The notes beneath the pieces were generated by a model. The model was not told the DNA's origin, did no database searches, and was given only the letters and a program-made list of their open reading frames with translations. DNA of 64,000 bases from Serendipita indica DSM 11827 (lineage: Eukaryota > Basidiomycota > Agaricomycetes > Sebacinales > Serendipitaceae), in the NCBI GenBank assembly GCA_910890315.1, contig CAJVGD010000001.1:2527227-2591226 (forward strand), written 5' to 3'. This document shows positions 24,246-35,836 of this stretch, in pieces (position 1 is the stretch's first letter; each line of letters starts with the position of its first letter). Position numbers and translations under genes: made by a program.

Positions 24246-26983
24246 AATCCTTGGTCGAGAGGAGTGGCTTTCAGCCATAGGCGTGTCGGTGCCATTACAG
24301 TCCCGCATTTCGTAGGTTTCAAGGATCTGTTCGATGTATGCTGGCTGAGAAAGAGAGATAGTGCGGGATTGGCGGTCACGCTCGAGTTTGACACCAAGTA
24401 GGAATGAGGTAGGTCCCTGGTCGCGGATTTTGAAGCGCGCCTTGAGTTCATTCTTCACGATTTGAATGGCGTCTGGTGACTTTGATGCGAGCAGGAGATC
24501 ATCAATGTGGACTGGTACAATAATCTTGACGTTGTCACACTCGTAGATGAAGACACTGTGATCGCTTTCGAGGCGTTTGAATCCAATTTCGGATAGGAAA
24601 GTGTGTAGTTTCACAGATCAGATGCGAGGGCCTTGTTTGATTCCATAGAGGCCCTTGAGAAGTTGAAGCACCCAGCTCGTGCCTTCATAGCCCTCGAACT
24701 CGACTCCTTCTGGCTTTCTCATGTAGACTTCCGCATCAATCTCACCATTGAGAAAAGCGGTTGATATGTCTACTGACTCTAGCTCTCAGTCTTCAAGTGC
24801 TGCAAGTGCTATGATGGTGCGAAGGGCACCAAAGCGAGCTGTTGGTGCGAAGGTCTCTGTGTAGTCGATTCCCTCTCGCTGTGCGTATCCCTTGGCCACA
24901 ATGCGTCCCTTGTACTTGCTAATAGACCCGTCAGCATCACGTTTGATTTTGAATACCCAACGTGAGCCGATAGCCTTTTTGCCTTGTGGGAGTCGCACAA
25001 GCTTCCACGTGCCGTTTTCCAGGTGAGCTCTGACCTCTTCTGTAGCCGCTTGGACGTACTTGTCGCCGTCAGGGCGTTTCAGAGCTTCTCCTAGTGTTGT
25101 TGGCTCGCGGCTTGTAGATGCGTTTAAGGCAGCTTCGACACCATCAACAATGGGAATGAGGATATGATCAGGCGCTTCGAAATTCGGCTTGGGTCTCCAG
25201 CGTCGAGCCTTAGTTGACACATGAGAGATGGAATTTGAGGGTAAGAACGCTCCTTCAGCAGCTAATTGGACATTATCCTCGTCGGAGCTCTCATTTAAGT
25301 CAAGGTCCGAGTCAGATTCAGTCAAGGTGCCTGGCTGCCGCGCAATTGTGTGTCGTCGAGCTGGGAGATTCGTAGGGACCTTCTCGAAATTGGTATGATC
25401 AGTGAGTGCTCGAAGTTCGCGACTCAGGCGTTGTGGAGCTGCGGGTTTAGATTGTGCTGGTTCTGGTGTGGGTGGAGGGACAGGCTCGTGAGCAGGCTCG
25501 TGAGGAATAGGTGCAGGTACAGGTCGCCCTGCAACGTGAAAGGAGGGTGAGTGTTTGGAGGTGGAATGGATGATGGAGAGGCGTTGATTTCTTCGAGATC
25601 TGGCAGCTGGATGTAGTCAGAGAGGTTCGGAATCGATTCCTTTGCGAGCGAAGTGCCTGGAAAGACTCTCTCATCGAACACAGCACTGTCTCTGTGTATA
25701 ATATTTCGTGTCTGCGGGTTCCAGAACACCCAGCCGGGGCGGTCAGATGGATACCCCACGAAGATGCACTTGTCAGTGTGCGAGTCAAGGGCATCACGCT
25801 GCGATTTTGGAATGAAGACATAGGCAAGACATCCAAATATTCGAAGGTGATCAACGCTCGGAGGTTCACCATGCCAATGTTCATACGAGGTTTTCCCATT
25901 GTGAACTCGGGCACGGTTGAACTCATGGACAGTGGCAAGTGCGGCGAGACCCAAAAAGATGGTGGAAGGTTTGATTCTGTAAGTTTAGTGATTGTCCCTT
26001 CTGCTATCCATCGGTTTGCTCGCTCGACTCGTCCATTCTGCTCCGGTGTTGCCACGATGGTGCGTTCTCTTGTAATACCAGCGGAGATACAGTACTGATC
26101 AAACTCTTTGCCACTGAACTCGCCGCCTTTATCATCTCGCAAGTATACCAAGCGCTAGTGCGTCTGATTCTCAGCGAGCTTGTGGAACTCTTGGAACGCT
26201 CTGAATGCTCCATCTTTCGAGTGAAGGAGTGAGAGCGTGACAAAATTAGATGCGTCATCCACCATGGCCATCCAGTACTTGGCACGGTGTGGCATGGACT
26301 CAACATTAACTGGGCCTTTTAAATCAATAAAGACCCGGTCTAATGGAGTGGTGGCGTGAGTCGCTGGCGTTATATGGGGTGCTCGAGTTTGCTTGCCCGC
26401 AATACACGGGGCGCATATAGGGTCTGGCTTTGCATTTGAGTCCAGCTTGAGTCCGTCGACCAGATTATGGCGGATTAATGTGTCGACTCTGTTGAACAGA
26501 GTATACTTAGGCAAGTGAGCATTGTAGTCAAACCAGTAAGGTTTGACTACGGCCGCTCACTTGCCACTATGTACATGGACGAGACAACAAGGCAATAAAC
26601 TAACAGACTCCGTCGTGGTGATAGTGACCAAGGCGGCGATGCCACAGCTCTCGGTCCAGCTTGAGTGTACTCGCGATATGTGCCTGCTCCGACGTGAGAA
26701 CTCGTCCATTGAGGTAAGCAACGCAGTTGTCATCAATACGAGCTGTCATTCGGAGTTTACCATCAAGGTAGAACTCCATTTGCTTCGAATTAATGCGGAT
26801 ATCATATCCTTCTTTGCGTGCCATTGAGAGAACTGAGACGAGATTCGATTGTAAGTCGGGAGCAAAGAGAACATTAGGGAAAGTAACGAGTTCAGAACTA
26901 AAGTAACCATCTATCCACGGCTAAACACAACGTCCCCTTCTCCAGTGGAGAAGATCCTTTTTGATCACAAGAGGCTCATAAAC
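24246..26983 (-). pseudogene. copia pol remnant: GAG-pre-integrase, integrase, reverse transcriptase
   Basis: Read on the minus strand, the order is the copia order: GAG-pre-integrase (LWHRRLGHYHHDG, then CAPCIAGKQ), integrase (HRAKYWMAMVDDASNFVTLS, DDKGGEFSGKEFDQYC, TPEQNGRVERANRW) and RVT_2 reverse transcriptase (KYKGRIVAKGYAQREGIDYT, VHIDDLLLASKS). Breaks include a 116-bp insertion at 26490, TGG-to-TGA nonsense changes at 24786-24788 and 24618-24620, and missing gag, protease and RNase H. Confidence 0.85.
26490..26605. repeat. nested 116-bp solo LTR-like insertion with a large hairpin
   Basis: Element B reads gtcgactccgtcc here. Element A has gtc-GACTC, then 116 bp starting TGTTGAACAG and ending AACTAACA, then GACTC-cgtc. 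The 5-bp duplication GACTC (26485-26489 and 26606-26610) and the TGTT...AACA ends are those of an LTR-retrotransposon insertion reduced to one LTR. The insert is not related to the copia LTRs in this window. It contains a stem: ggcaagtgagc / gtagtcaaacc, a 5-nt loop, then ggtttgactac / gctcacttgcc. Confidence 0.8.
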
Positions 26984-27133
26984 TGTTGATTCTAGGACGT
27001 GTGAGGTGAGAGGCAAGTCCAGTAAGGTCCGGCCGCATCGTCCCGTGTCCCTAAATACGTTTACGACATGAGCTATTACTATTGGCTAAGTCTATTTGGT
27101 GAGCGCTAAGAGTCAAAGGGTAAACCTTCAACA
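26984..27133 (-). repeat. LTR of copia element A (5' LTR, short variant)
   Basis: It begins tgttgattctaggacg and ends aaccttcaaca, about 150 bp, with a single copy of the internal motif. Inside it lies aagaggctcataaac, whose complement matches the anticodon arm of initiator tRNA-Met, the type of primer site used by copia. Confidence 0.85.
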
Positions 27134-27543
27134 AGTTTCAGTGTAACCTGATTTCATTTCAGCCGTCGGGATGCTGTCCGGTGAAGGAAACAACATTGTC
27201 AAGGGCACCGCTGAGCACTGCTGTATTTCAGACTGACTATGAGATGTATGTCTCCTATGTAATTGGCTAATTGGTTGTGATGGAATGAGGGAATGATGCG
27301 GTCTACCCATTCTAATGGTGCCCAGATAGTCATGTCGGCTACAAGGTGTGCCAAGTCAGGGCAAAGAGCCTTTCTAAAGTGACTTTTGTCCCCAACAAGC
27401 TCTTTGAGCAGATCAAGGTCTCTTCAACGTATCATCCCCTCGTTAGAGTGTCAAACCAAGCCGCATTGTATCTGAGATACAGTGGGCTCCAAAACTGTTC
27501 CAATGTTGGTCACAGGTGGCTTGTCGGCCTGATTACTCAATAA
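27134..27543 (+). pseudogene. possible gene fragment right of copia element A
   Basis: An open frame from about 27330 to a TAA at 27541-27543 reads YKVCQVRAKSLSKVTFVPNK and further, natural-looking sequence without a recognised domain. It may be the 3' end of the gene whose 5' part lies left of element A, but the link is only by position and strand. Confidence 0.2.
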
Positions 27544-27723
27544 GGGCCTATACTAAACTCATGAAAGCTTTATGATAGATAGATTAGCTTCTTGTCCCAT
27601 CTCTCCATGATCTCTGCATCATATTCTCAGGCACTCTGCAGGAGCGTCAAGGCGAATCAAATTTTATTGTCCCCACTTGGCAATAGCACCATTTATATCC
27701 TAGGCTGATACATTCACTCATAA

Positions 27724-30700
27724 CTATGAGCTTGTTCGAACTTTGGTCCACAATGTCCCACACTGAAAATTAGTGAAATCAAGTTTGGTCGCTCTAAGAT
27801 GACTTGAAGTGGGTAGAGTCAGAAAAAGACGTGGGTGCTTCAGTCCATGACGATTATTAGGTGGTACCCAGAAGAGGTATTGACCAGAAGACTGCACCCA
27901 TCCGTCGGGCAGCAAAGAACAATCACCAAATCGGGGTATAAAGAGAACTGGATCAGTGGAAAGAAACTTGATATGGCCAGAGAAACGTATTCTATTTGAT
28001 AGATTACCTACATTTAGGATACGGTCAGTCACCATAACAAACTGACACTACAAACCAAAGAGATATTCAGAATCGACTCACCATTGTCCGAGCTCGAGAT
28101 TTGAATTGTCCTACCAATGGAGCCAGAGACAACTTGTGTGCCATCTGGTGAGCACGCGACAGTGTTGACGAAGGATTCATGACCTTGGAGTGGCTCTCCC
28201 AATGGCTGGCCAGTCTCTGCATCCCACTGTCGAATTGTGCTGTCGCTTGAGCCAGAGACGATTCGTGTGCCATCTGGTGAGAATGCGACAGCCATGACAT
28301 CGTCTTCATGACCTTGGAGTGGCTCTCCCAATGGCTGGCCAGTCTCTGCATCCCACTGTCGAATTGTCCTGTCCCTTGAGCCAGAGACGATTCGTGTGCC
28401 ATCTGGTGAGAATGCGACAGCCATGACATCGTCTTTATGACCTTGGAGTGGCTCTCCCAATGGCTGGCCAGTCTCTGCATCCCACTGTCGAATTGTGCTG
28501 TCGCTTGAGCCAGAGACGATTCTTGTGCCATCTGGTGAGAATGCGACAGCCATGATATCGTCTTTATGACCTTGGAGTGGCTCTCCCAATGGCTGGCCAG
28601 TCTCTGCATCCCACTGTCGAATTGTGCTGTCGCTTGAGCCAGAGACGATTCGTGTGCCATCTGGTGAGAATGCGACAGCCATGACATCGTCTTCATGACC
28701 TTGGAGTGGCTCTCCCAATGGCTGGCCAGTCTCTGCATCCCACTGTCGAATTGTCCTGTCCCAAGAGCCAGAGACGATTCGTGTGCCATCTGGTGAGAAT
28801 GCGACAGCGTTCACCGAGTATTCATGACCTTGGAGTGGCTCTCCCAATGGCTGGCCAGTCTCTGCATCCCACTGTCGAATTGTCCTGTCCCTTGAGCCAG
28901 AGACGATTCGTGTGCCATCTGGTGAGAATGCGACAGCGTTCACCGAGGATTCATGACCTTGGAGTGGCTCTCCCAATGGCTGGCCAGTCTCTGCATCCCA
29001 CTGTCGAATTGTGCCGTCGCTTGAGCCAGAGACGATTCGTGTGCCATCTGGTGAGAATGCGACAGCGTTCACCGAGTATTCATGACCTTGGAGTGGCTCT
29101 CCCAATGGCTGGCCAGTCTCTGCATCCCACTGTCGAATTGTGCTGTCCCTTGAGCCAGAGACGATTCGTGTGCCATCTGGTGAGAATGCGACAGCCATGA
29201 CATCATCTTTATGACCTTGGAGTGGCTCTCCCAATGGCTGGCCAGTCTCTGCATCCCACTGTCGAATTGTCCTGTCGCTTGAGCCAGAGACGATTCGTGT
29301 GCCATCTGGTGAGAATGCGACAGCGTTCACCGAGGATTCATGACCTTGGAGTGGCTCTCCCAATGGCTGGCCAGTCTCTGCATCCCACTGTCGAATTGTG
29401 CTGTCCCTTGAGCCAGAGACGATTCGTGTGCCATCTGGTGAGAATGCGACAGCCATGACATCGTCTTCATGACCTTGGAGTGGCTCTCCCAATGGCTGGC
29501 CAGTCTCTGCATCCCACTGTCGAATTGTCCTGTCCCAAGAGCCAGAGACGATTCGTGTGCCATCTGGTGAGAATGCGACAGCCATGACATCGTCTTCATG
29601 ACCTTGGAGTGGCTCTCCCAATGGCTGGCCAGTCTCTGCATCCCACTGTCGAATTGTGCTGTCGCTTGAGCCAGAGACGATTCGTGTGCCATCTGGTGAG
29701 AATGCGACAGCGTTCACCGAGTATTCATGACCTTGGAGTGGCTCTCCCAATGGCTGGCCAGTCTCTGCATCCCACTGTCGAATTGTCCTGTCCCAAGAGC
29801 CAGAGACGATTCGTGTGCCATCTGGTGAGAATGAAACTGCTGTGACACTACCCTGGTGACCTAGCAGCGTTCTGGGAAGCTCACGAAATGTTTCTTCAAG
29901 CCCTCTGGTCACAATTAACGAATTCATATACTCCTTTAAACCCTCCGTATGAAGTACCGACTTCCGTGGACTGAATGGGAGAGATGAGATGTAGATGTGT
30001 GGTGCGCTGTCTTGGATTGGTACAGAGAATGCCATCAAAAACCGTCTGATGTCATTCATCCGACCTCGGATCTCTTGCTCAAGCTATCTGTTGCTTTAGT
30101 AATCGGAAGGTCTCAAATAGTCCACGCACACTCTTATGTTGCGTCGCAGCTCGCATTCCAGATACTGCCCGCATGACTCCTCCAGTCACGCTGAGGATCT
30201 CCATCCAATAGAGTGCGAATGGACTTTTGACTATACGTGCCAGCTCATTCCTTAGCCTGCGGCCCCAGTCACTGTCCATTGCGGCAACATGGAACGACCA
30301 GTGCAAACTAGCATAGCGAAGCCTCCGCGAAATGAATTTCGCAACCCGGGCGTCAAGGTCTGTAATCTGCCTATTCAGATAGAAGGATGACTCGATTTGG
30401 CAAATATTAAACTTGAGCCCCTCCTTGCGCGATTTGAGAGTGTGAAGACACCATGATGCGGCTTGGCCATGTGCACGCGCGATGTTGATAAGATTCTTGT
30501 CGCAATCGCCGATAATTTCGGTGCTACAGCGTCGTCGAAGATATTCGAAAAAGGTGGGGTGACGAAACTGTATCGAGTGCGTGATCGGATCCTCCTTAAG
30601 TACACTTCCCAGAATCCGTACCAGCGCTTCGGCACTCCCTTGTCCTTTGGTATGCTGAACAAGGTCTTCCAAGTCATGGGTGGTGAGTGGTTCGAACGCA

Positions 30701-32933
30701 GCAAGCAGCATACCGAGCATTTCAATGATAGCTGGTTTGGATGCTCGGTCAATGCGCTCGAAGACGAGGTCGTATACCTCGTCGATGGCTCCAGGCTGAT
30801 CAATAGACGTCAGGCGATCATATATGGCCGCTGTATTGACCGCAGATGATTCATCATCGAGCATCCGACACGCAGTGCTCGCCCAAATGAACAGCCCCTT
30901 GGCCTTATCAACCAGTCGCTGGATCTTATCTGGCGTCAGGCGCCGGCCGAGCAATCGATGGACGTATATCGCAATGTCATCGATGTTGTCGCGGTGGCTA
31001 GCATCGTGGAGCCGATCTGTCAACTTGGCCTTGATCGAAAGAGGTTCTAAAACCCTTTCAACCACAGGGTCTGGTCGACTTGTGATGAATATCCGAAGAT
31101 TCTTGCTCTCCTGAGCAGCAGAAGCGAGAGTCTCAACCAGTTCTTTTCTCTGTGCTCCAGACTTGCATTCGTCGAGTGCATCTAAGACGAGGACTACTTG
31201 CGTCTGTCGATGCTGGAGTGGGTCGGTGATGAGCATTCGAAACTGTTGATCAAAAGAGGCTCGCAGGAGAGCAGGATTCCGCTTTACTATCTCCGCAATC
31301 GGTGTCCCAAGCTCGGAATATGTTGAGCGAGTTCCCTCGCCATGGTCGAGCAAAACTTTTCGATGTCTGAGCTTTCGCTGCTTGCCATGGAGAAGAAGAA
31401 TCCGCCGCCTAAGATTCCTTGCTTCTTCCACTTCTCCATTGCAGTCATCGCGACGGTCGATTTTCCAGAGCCAGCTATATCACATAGCCAGAAGATCGGT
31501 TTTTCTGATGAATCGCCATCGGCCCATTGCGAGATTGTCTCGAGGACAGCCTGGCGAGTTCCTTGTAGACAGGTGGTATGGACAGAGGATGGGGCGAATG
31601 CGACTACCGGCAGTTGAGATACGAAAAGCGCGTCGTCTTGAGAATATTAGTAAACCTTCGTGTACACGAGATAGTTCATACCTGGTTGAGGGATGGTTCC
31701 TCCCTTCACGACGGCTACTCGTGGGTCAGGAAAGAATCAGCGATGAGTATGTTACGAACTGCGCAAGTTATTCTCCATAAACCATTTTTTGCACGGCATC
31801 GGGGCGTTCTCAGCGCACTCCGTGAGATAGTAAGCAACTGCTTGGTAATCTTCACTCTCTTCCGTCTGGAATCTGACAAGGTTCTGGTGATCGCTATGGA
31901 GTACGACCGCAATAGCGTTTTGATCGCCAGCGATCACCGCCGAGTGATACGGAACATTCTATAAGCCAGTTAGCACCCACCCATAAGACGATTTAGCGCA
32001 CCTACCAAACGTATCTGCTGTTCGTCGGCTCCGGTGCTGTATTCCTCGCAGAAGAAGACGCTGTTTATCTTTTTACTCGCGGTGAGATACAAGCTCTGGA
32101 TGTTTTCGAGTTCATCCGAGTGAGCGTGAAGGTTCTTGACAATGACTTCTGTCGATTCCATACATGGTGCTGCCAGGCGAACGATCTTCTTAAGGAGCGT
32201 TTCTTCTACGCCGGAATGCGGGGTTCCAAAGAAGAGGATGGAATGGGTGGATACCACGATATTTCGTAGGCCGTCTTTTGATTCCAGGTCCTCATTGTTG
32301 CATATGACAAGCGCCTATGAGACCGTCAGGGTCAAAATGTAGTGGACATCCTCGGACGAACCCATTTGAGAATGATGCCTCCCAAATCGTGAGCAACAAA
32401 GATGATGGGGCGCTAGGGTGATTAGGGAAGAAGGCACCGGTTTACGGATGCCACTCACTCGAGGAGCATCTTTACGCTTCCGTAAAATAGCTTGAGCCAG
32501 ACCGACGGCGTGGCGGCGCATAGTCTGGGTCGATACGCACTCCGTACTGTGAGTGTCGGCGTCGTAGCCATAGGTCAGGATACGGGCACGAGGCAATGAG
32601 GACGGCAAGAATTGGCGTAGCCAAAGAACGCCATCGTCTGTCATCCAAGTCTTTTCTCTGTGACCATTCAAGCCGTGGATTGCTATGATACTGGAGTGGG
32701 GAGGTCAGCACGAAGCGACTACAGTGCCCCGAATGTGCTTACTCGACGGTGGGATCCTCTGGGCATACCAATTCCAGGAATCCAAGGTCTTCCTTTTTGG
32801 TTTTGGACGTAGAGGATTTCAATGTTCTAGGATGTTCACTTGCAGCAGTCCGATCGTTCACTCGTTGCCAAAGTCGGGCAACATGATTTAGGCCTCGTGG
32901 AAATGGCCGTGCTTTGCCTTGCTCTTGTGACAT
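27724..32933 (-). CDS. NLR1: alpha/beta-hydrolase, NACHT and 14 WD40 repeats
   Basis: Fungal NLR (STAND) proteins sense non-self through their repeats and trigger a death or defence response through the N-terminal domain. Exon 1 starts at the ATG at 32933. The N-terminal domain is an alpha/beta-hydrolase ([38 protein letters not shown]). Its nucleophile elbow reads H-D-L-G-G, with Asp where Ser is expected. After a linker ([20 protein letters not shown]) comes NACHT: P-loop [13 protein letters not shown] (about 31457-31480), Walker [12 protein letters not shown] (about 31165-31200), ITSRPDP, and the winged-helix part [11 protein letters not shown]. Fourteen 43-residue WD40 units follow, then an exon ending [16 protein letters not shown] and a stop at 27724. 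Introns are short. Between P-loop and Walker B, near 31305-31318, the frame slips by one base (IPSLG versus ELGTPIAEI), so the gene is either broken or mis-sequenced there. Confidence 0.85.
28090..29862 (-). repeat. 129-bp tandem repeat encoding 14 WD40 units of NLR1
   Basis: Fourteen head-to-tail copies of a 129-bp unit code for GH-x4[36 protein letters not shown]. Units are almost identical in DNA. Differences are confined to the GH-following residues (EYSVN, EDDVM, KDDVM, KDDIM, ESSVN, ESFVN) and to the residues around the Asp of the D-T turn (W/S/R and R/S/G). The first and last units are the most diverged. Other frames are also stop-free over several units, which makes long spurious reading frames on both strands. 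Confidence 0.95.
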
Positions 32934-33910
32934 TGTGCGCTCTTGAGTTGTTCAAATAGTCGATAGTGTCGTCTGAACGGGCCTTAGGACGCGCTGTAGG
33001 GGTTAGAGGTGTCGGGAGCAAGCCTCATTGTTTCCAGACGAACCAGCCGGATGACCGGTCAGTAGGCTGATATGAATCGTCCAATCGCAGTTCGATTCGA
33101 TAGACGCCAGAGTCTGATTGGTGTGTGACTTTGTATTCGGATAAGATGGCATCTCAGAATAGCGGTACTAATCGTGTCCACCAGCATGCGAGGACTCGCT
33201 GGGATCTGGCATTATATGGCCAAAACGAGTTGACCTTTGTTTGACCAAGTGTTCGTGCCGACCGCGACTCTGTAGTCTGCGGCTCTCGGTCCATTGCGCT
33301 GCGAAGTGCACCAATGTGTACAAGAAATTCTAGTATAATACAGGCTGATTCCTTTTCTACCGCAACTGTGCCTAGGGAAGCGTCCTTCGTGACTCTTCTA
33401 CGGCTAGCTGCTCACGATGCGACTCTTTCGCCTTGAAAGTATCAACATTCGAGTCCTCAGCTCACCTAAAATCGACTCCCACTTCTTTGGCGTCGATCCG
33501 CTCCAGCGTTGGAGATTTGAGGCCGTCATCTAGCAGCCGCAGTCTGGCCCTATTCGACGCGGAGTGACCTTGGTATCGCTCGTTCAATCATCATGAGTGC
33601 GTAGTCTCATTCTACTCGACGCTCGACGTCTCCACGCGATTTCTGGACTTGCTTCGCTAACATGTTCGAGGTCGAATACATCTTTCGAGTCAGACATGAA
33701 CTATATTTAGTACCAAACGTGTGTTTTCTAGTCAAGCAGCGCCTTTCGGGGTCAGTCGTTATGCTTGCGAGCGTCCTGGACAAGAGACATGGTCACGATG
33801 GATGGGAAAAGGACGTCATTTGAACGCTCCAGTAGACATGCGCCTGCAGAGATATGTTTCGCGATAGCCATTGGACCCAGTGCGAACGTCGACGCGCTAC
33901 TGCGCGCAGT
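32934..33910. other. intergenic region upstream of NLR1, about 1 kb
   Basis: No gene recognised. It includes the NLR1 promoter and the left boundary of the duplicated WOPR-gene segment. Confidence 0.4.
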
Positions 33911-35836
33911 GTCAAGATTCGCAGCGCGGCGGATGCACATCTCCTCTTGTATGCAGTGGTACGTTTCTATTCCACTCGTCCAACACAAATGCATACGCCA
34001 TCCCATCCATAATCTCCTATGCGGTGTCAACGAGGATACATCCCAGGTAAATTGGTGACGGGAGATCTACAAGGCACTCATTGTGCATTGGCCAGAGTCT
34101 CTTTTCCCTCGTCTCTATTCAACCGCCCATCATCACCTTGCTGCCACACAGTCTCGGCCCTCGCCCTGCGCTATGGTCCTCCTCCTCTCCATGTTATACC
34201 CCTACACCCAGTCACCACCAGCACGCATACTCCATGTCAGCTGGTTTCAACGTCGGTACGCTTCCTCACTATGCAACCCCGCATCCACCAGCCCACCCTC
34301 CTAGGTCGAACTCGATGAGCGAGGCGGGTCAATACCAGGCGCCATGCCATACATATGACTATTCTCCTCGATCACCGCTATCTCATTATCCAAACTACTA
34401 TCCACCGCCCGGAGAACCGCACCCATCTCTTACTAACGCCCGCTCTCAATCGTACAATGGCTCTCCCCCAAACGCCTATCAATACCATCCTGCACCTGCG
34501 CACCATCCTCCCTATTATTGTGAACCGGCCATGACCCAGTCCGACAGTCCCTCGGAAATGCACATGATGCGTTAAATGTCGTACCCACCCGCCGCACCGC
34601 AGACATACGACCATCCATTTGCATACCAGCTACCGACTCTCACTCCAGCGCCCGTCGATGCAGCGCCAACTCAACAGTTGCTCGCCCCACCTGCCCGAAA
34701 TCCCGAGCATCGTTATGCTGTCCCCGCACCTCCACACCTGCAGGTACCAATTCGTATACACGACCTATTCAGGCTCTGTGGATAATGGAGATGCGTACGG
34801 ATCACCCAGTCCAGCAAATGCGGGCGTGCTTAGTCCACCCAGTGGTGTAGTACGAACAGGAGAAAGCTGCGTAGATAGGATGAATCCGAGGAACGTGGGT
34901 CCATAGACGCTAGGACCTCTCACTTTTCGCCCTATGGTCGTCCCATTAACCTCGCCAACATCCAGCCTCGGAGTTTGCTCCGTCCAGTGGTCATTTCGAC
35001 CCGTTCCATCCACCTCTTATCGAGTCAGGTCAGCAATCACGCGCGTCTTCGATACCGAGTAAGACGTGCCAAAACGGTTTCTTGAACGAGGCTGACTCGA
35101 CGACAGGCAACGCCTATACACCTCGGCCTGCGAGTGATTCGCATAATCAACCTCCTGGACCACATCAGGTTGGGTATACATATGAACGCGATCCCTCCTG
35201 GTCAACCCAATGGTCCACCGAACACCCCTCGGTCTCCTTACAATCCCAGAGCGCATATGCCATGCCCGCCGACGGAAGAACGCGATTTCGTAATCCAGCC
35301 ACCTCGACAGAAAACTAAACATCACCTCAGCCAACCACTGGCGGACATTTCCAACCGCAACTTGAGCCGCTCGCCAATCCAGACGGCTCGCCTCCGTTTA
35401 CGCATTTCCGTTCTTCCTCTGGAACCGATATTGCAAACGTCACCTGCGCGAGTCGTGAGTCTAGTTGTAGCCTATAGACGTCTCATTGACGCAACGCCAG
35501 CAGAGGGCTCGACGTCGTCAAACGGGACAACTCGCAAGCGCTCACGTTCCGTCTTCATCGGCACCACTAGCCAAATTGGACATGAACATTACAGGCGGGA
35601 GTACGACGAGTCAAACGAGCGCAACATGTGCAACGGGTGGTGCGGTTAGTTCAAAGTTGGGCCCACTCACGCCGTCGACACATCATTCGCGTGACCCGCA
35701 TGACGAACGTGTGCTCGAGCTGCTCAGTCGTGTCGCTACCGGGATGACTACGCCAGTCGCGACTGCACCCGAACAGTCGATGGCTGGAGCCGGGGATGGC
35801 GGGACTGCAGGCAACCTGACAGATTCAAACGACTGA
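33911..35836 (+). pseudogene. truncated duplicate of the WOPR transcription factor gene
   Basis: The stretch tcaagattcgcagcgcggcg and the following exon-1 codons (RSAADAHLLLYAV) repeat 20531-20575. The intron part agatctacaaggcactca matches about 20681-20698. The copy then jumps from the position equivalent to about 20735 to that equivalent to about 21655, so nearly the whole WOPR domain is gone. What follows is colinear with the disordered C-terminal region (HHPPYYCEPAMTQSDSPSEM) to the TGA at 35834-35836. There are additional stops, such as CGA to TAA at 34573-34575 (just before MSYPPAAPQTYDHPF) and a TAA at 35316-35318. It ends SND like the intact gene. It is not expected to make a DNA-binding protein. 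Confidence 0.85.

Larger units (their letters stand above)
24043..27133 (-). mobile_element. Ty1/copia LTR retrotransposon A, internally deleted
   Basis: Two related LTRs (24043-24245 and 26984-27133) enclose about 2.7 kb of minus-strand pol sequence. Compared with element B, this copy lacks the RNase H end. The left LTR is joined directly to aatccttggtcgag, which in B lies about 760 bp inside. It also lacks gag and protease, between gaagatccttt and the sequence next to the 5' LTR. The primer-binding segment next to the right LTR survives. No 5-bp target duplication is visible (gggag against agttt). It cannot encode its own transposition. Confidence 0.85.

Noticed and set aside
28706-29845. 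Plus-strand repeated open frames ([15 protein letters not shown] units)
   Set aside because: They are antisense images of the NLR1 WD40 array. Their periodicity follows the sense repeat and there is no independent signal.
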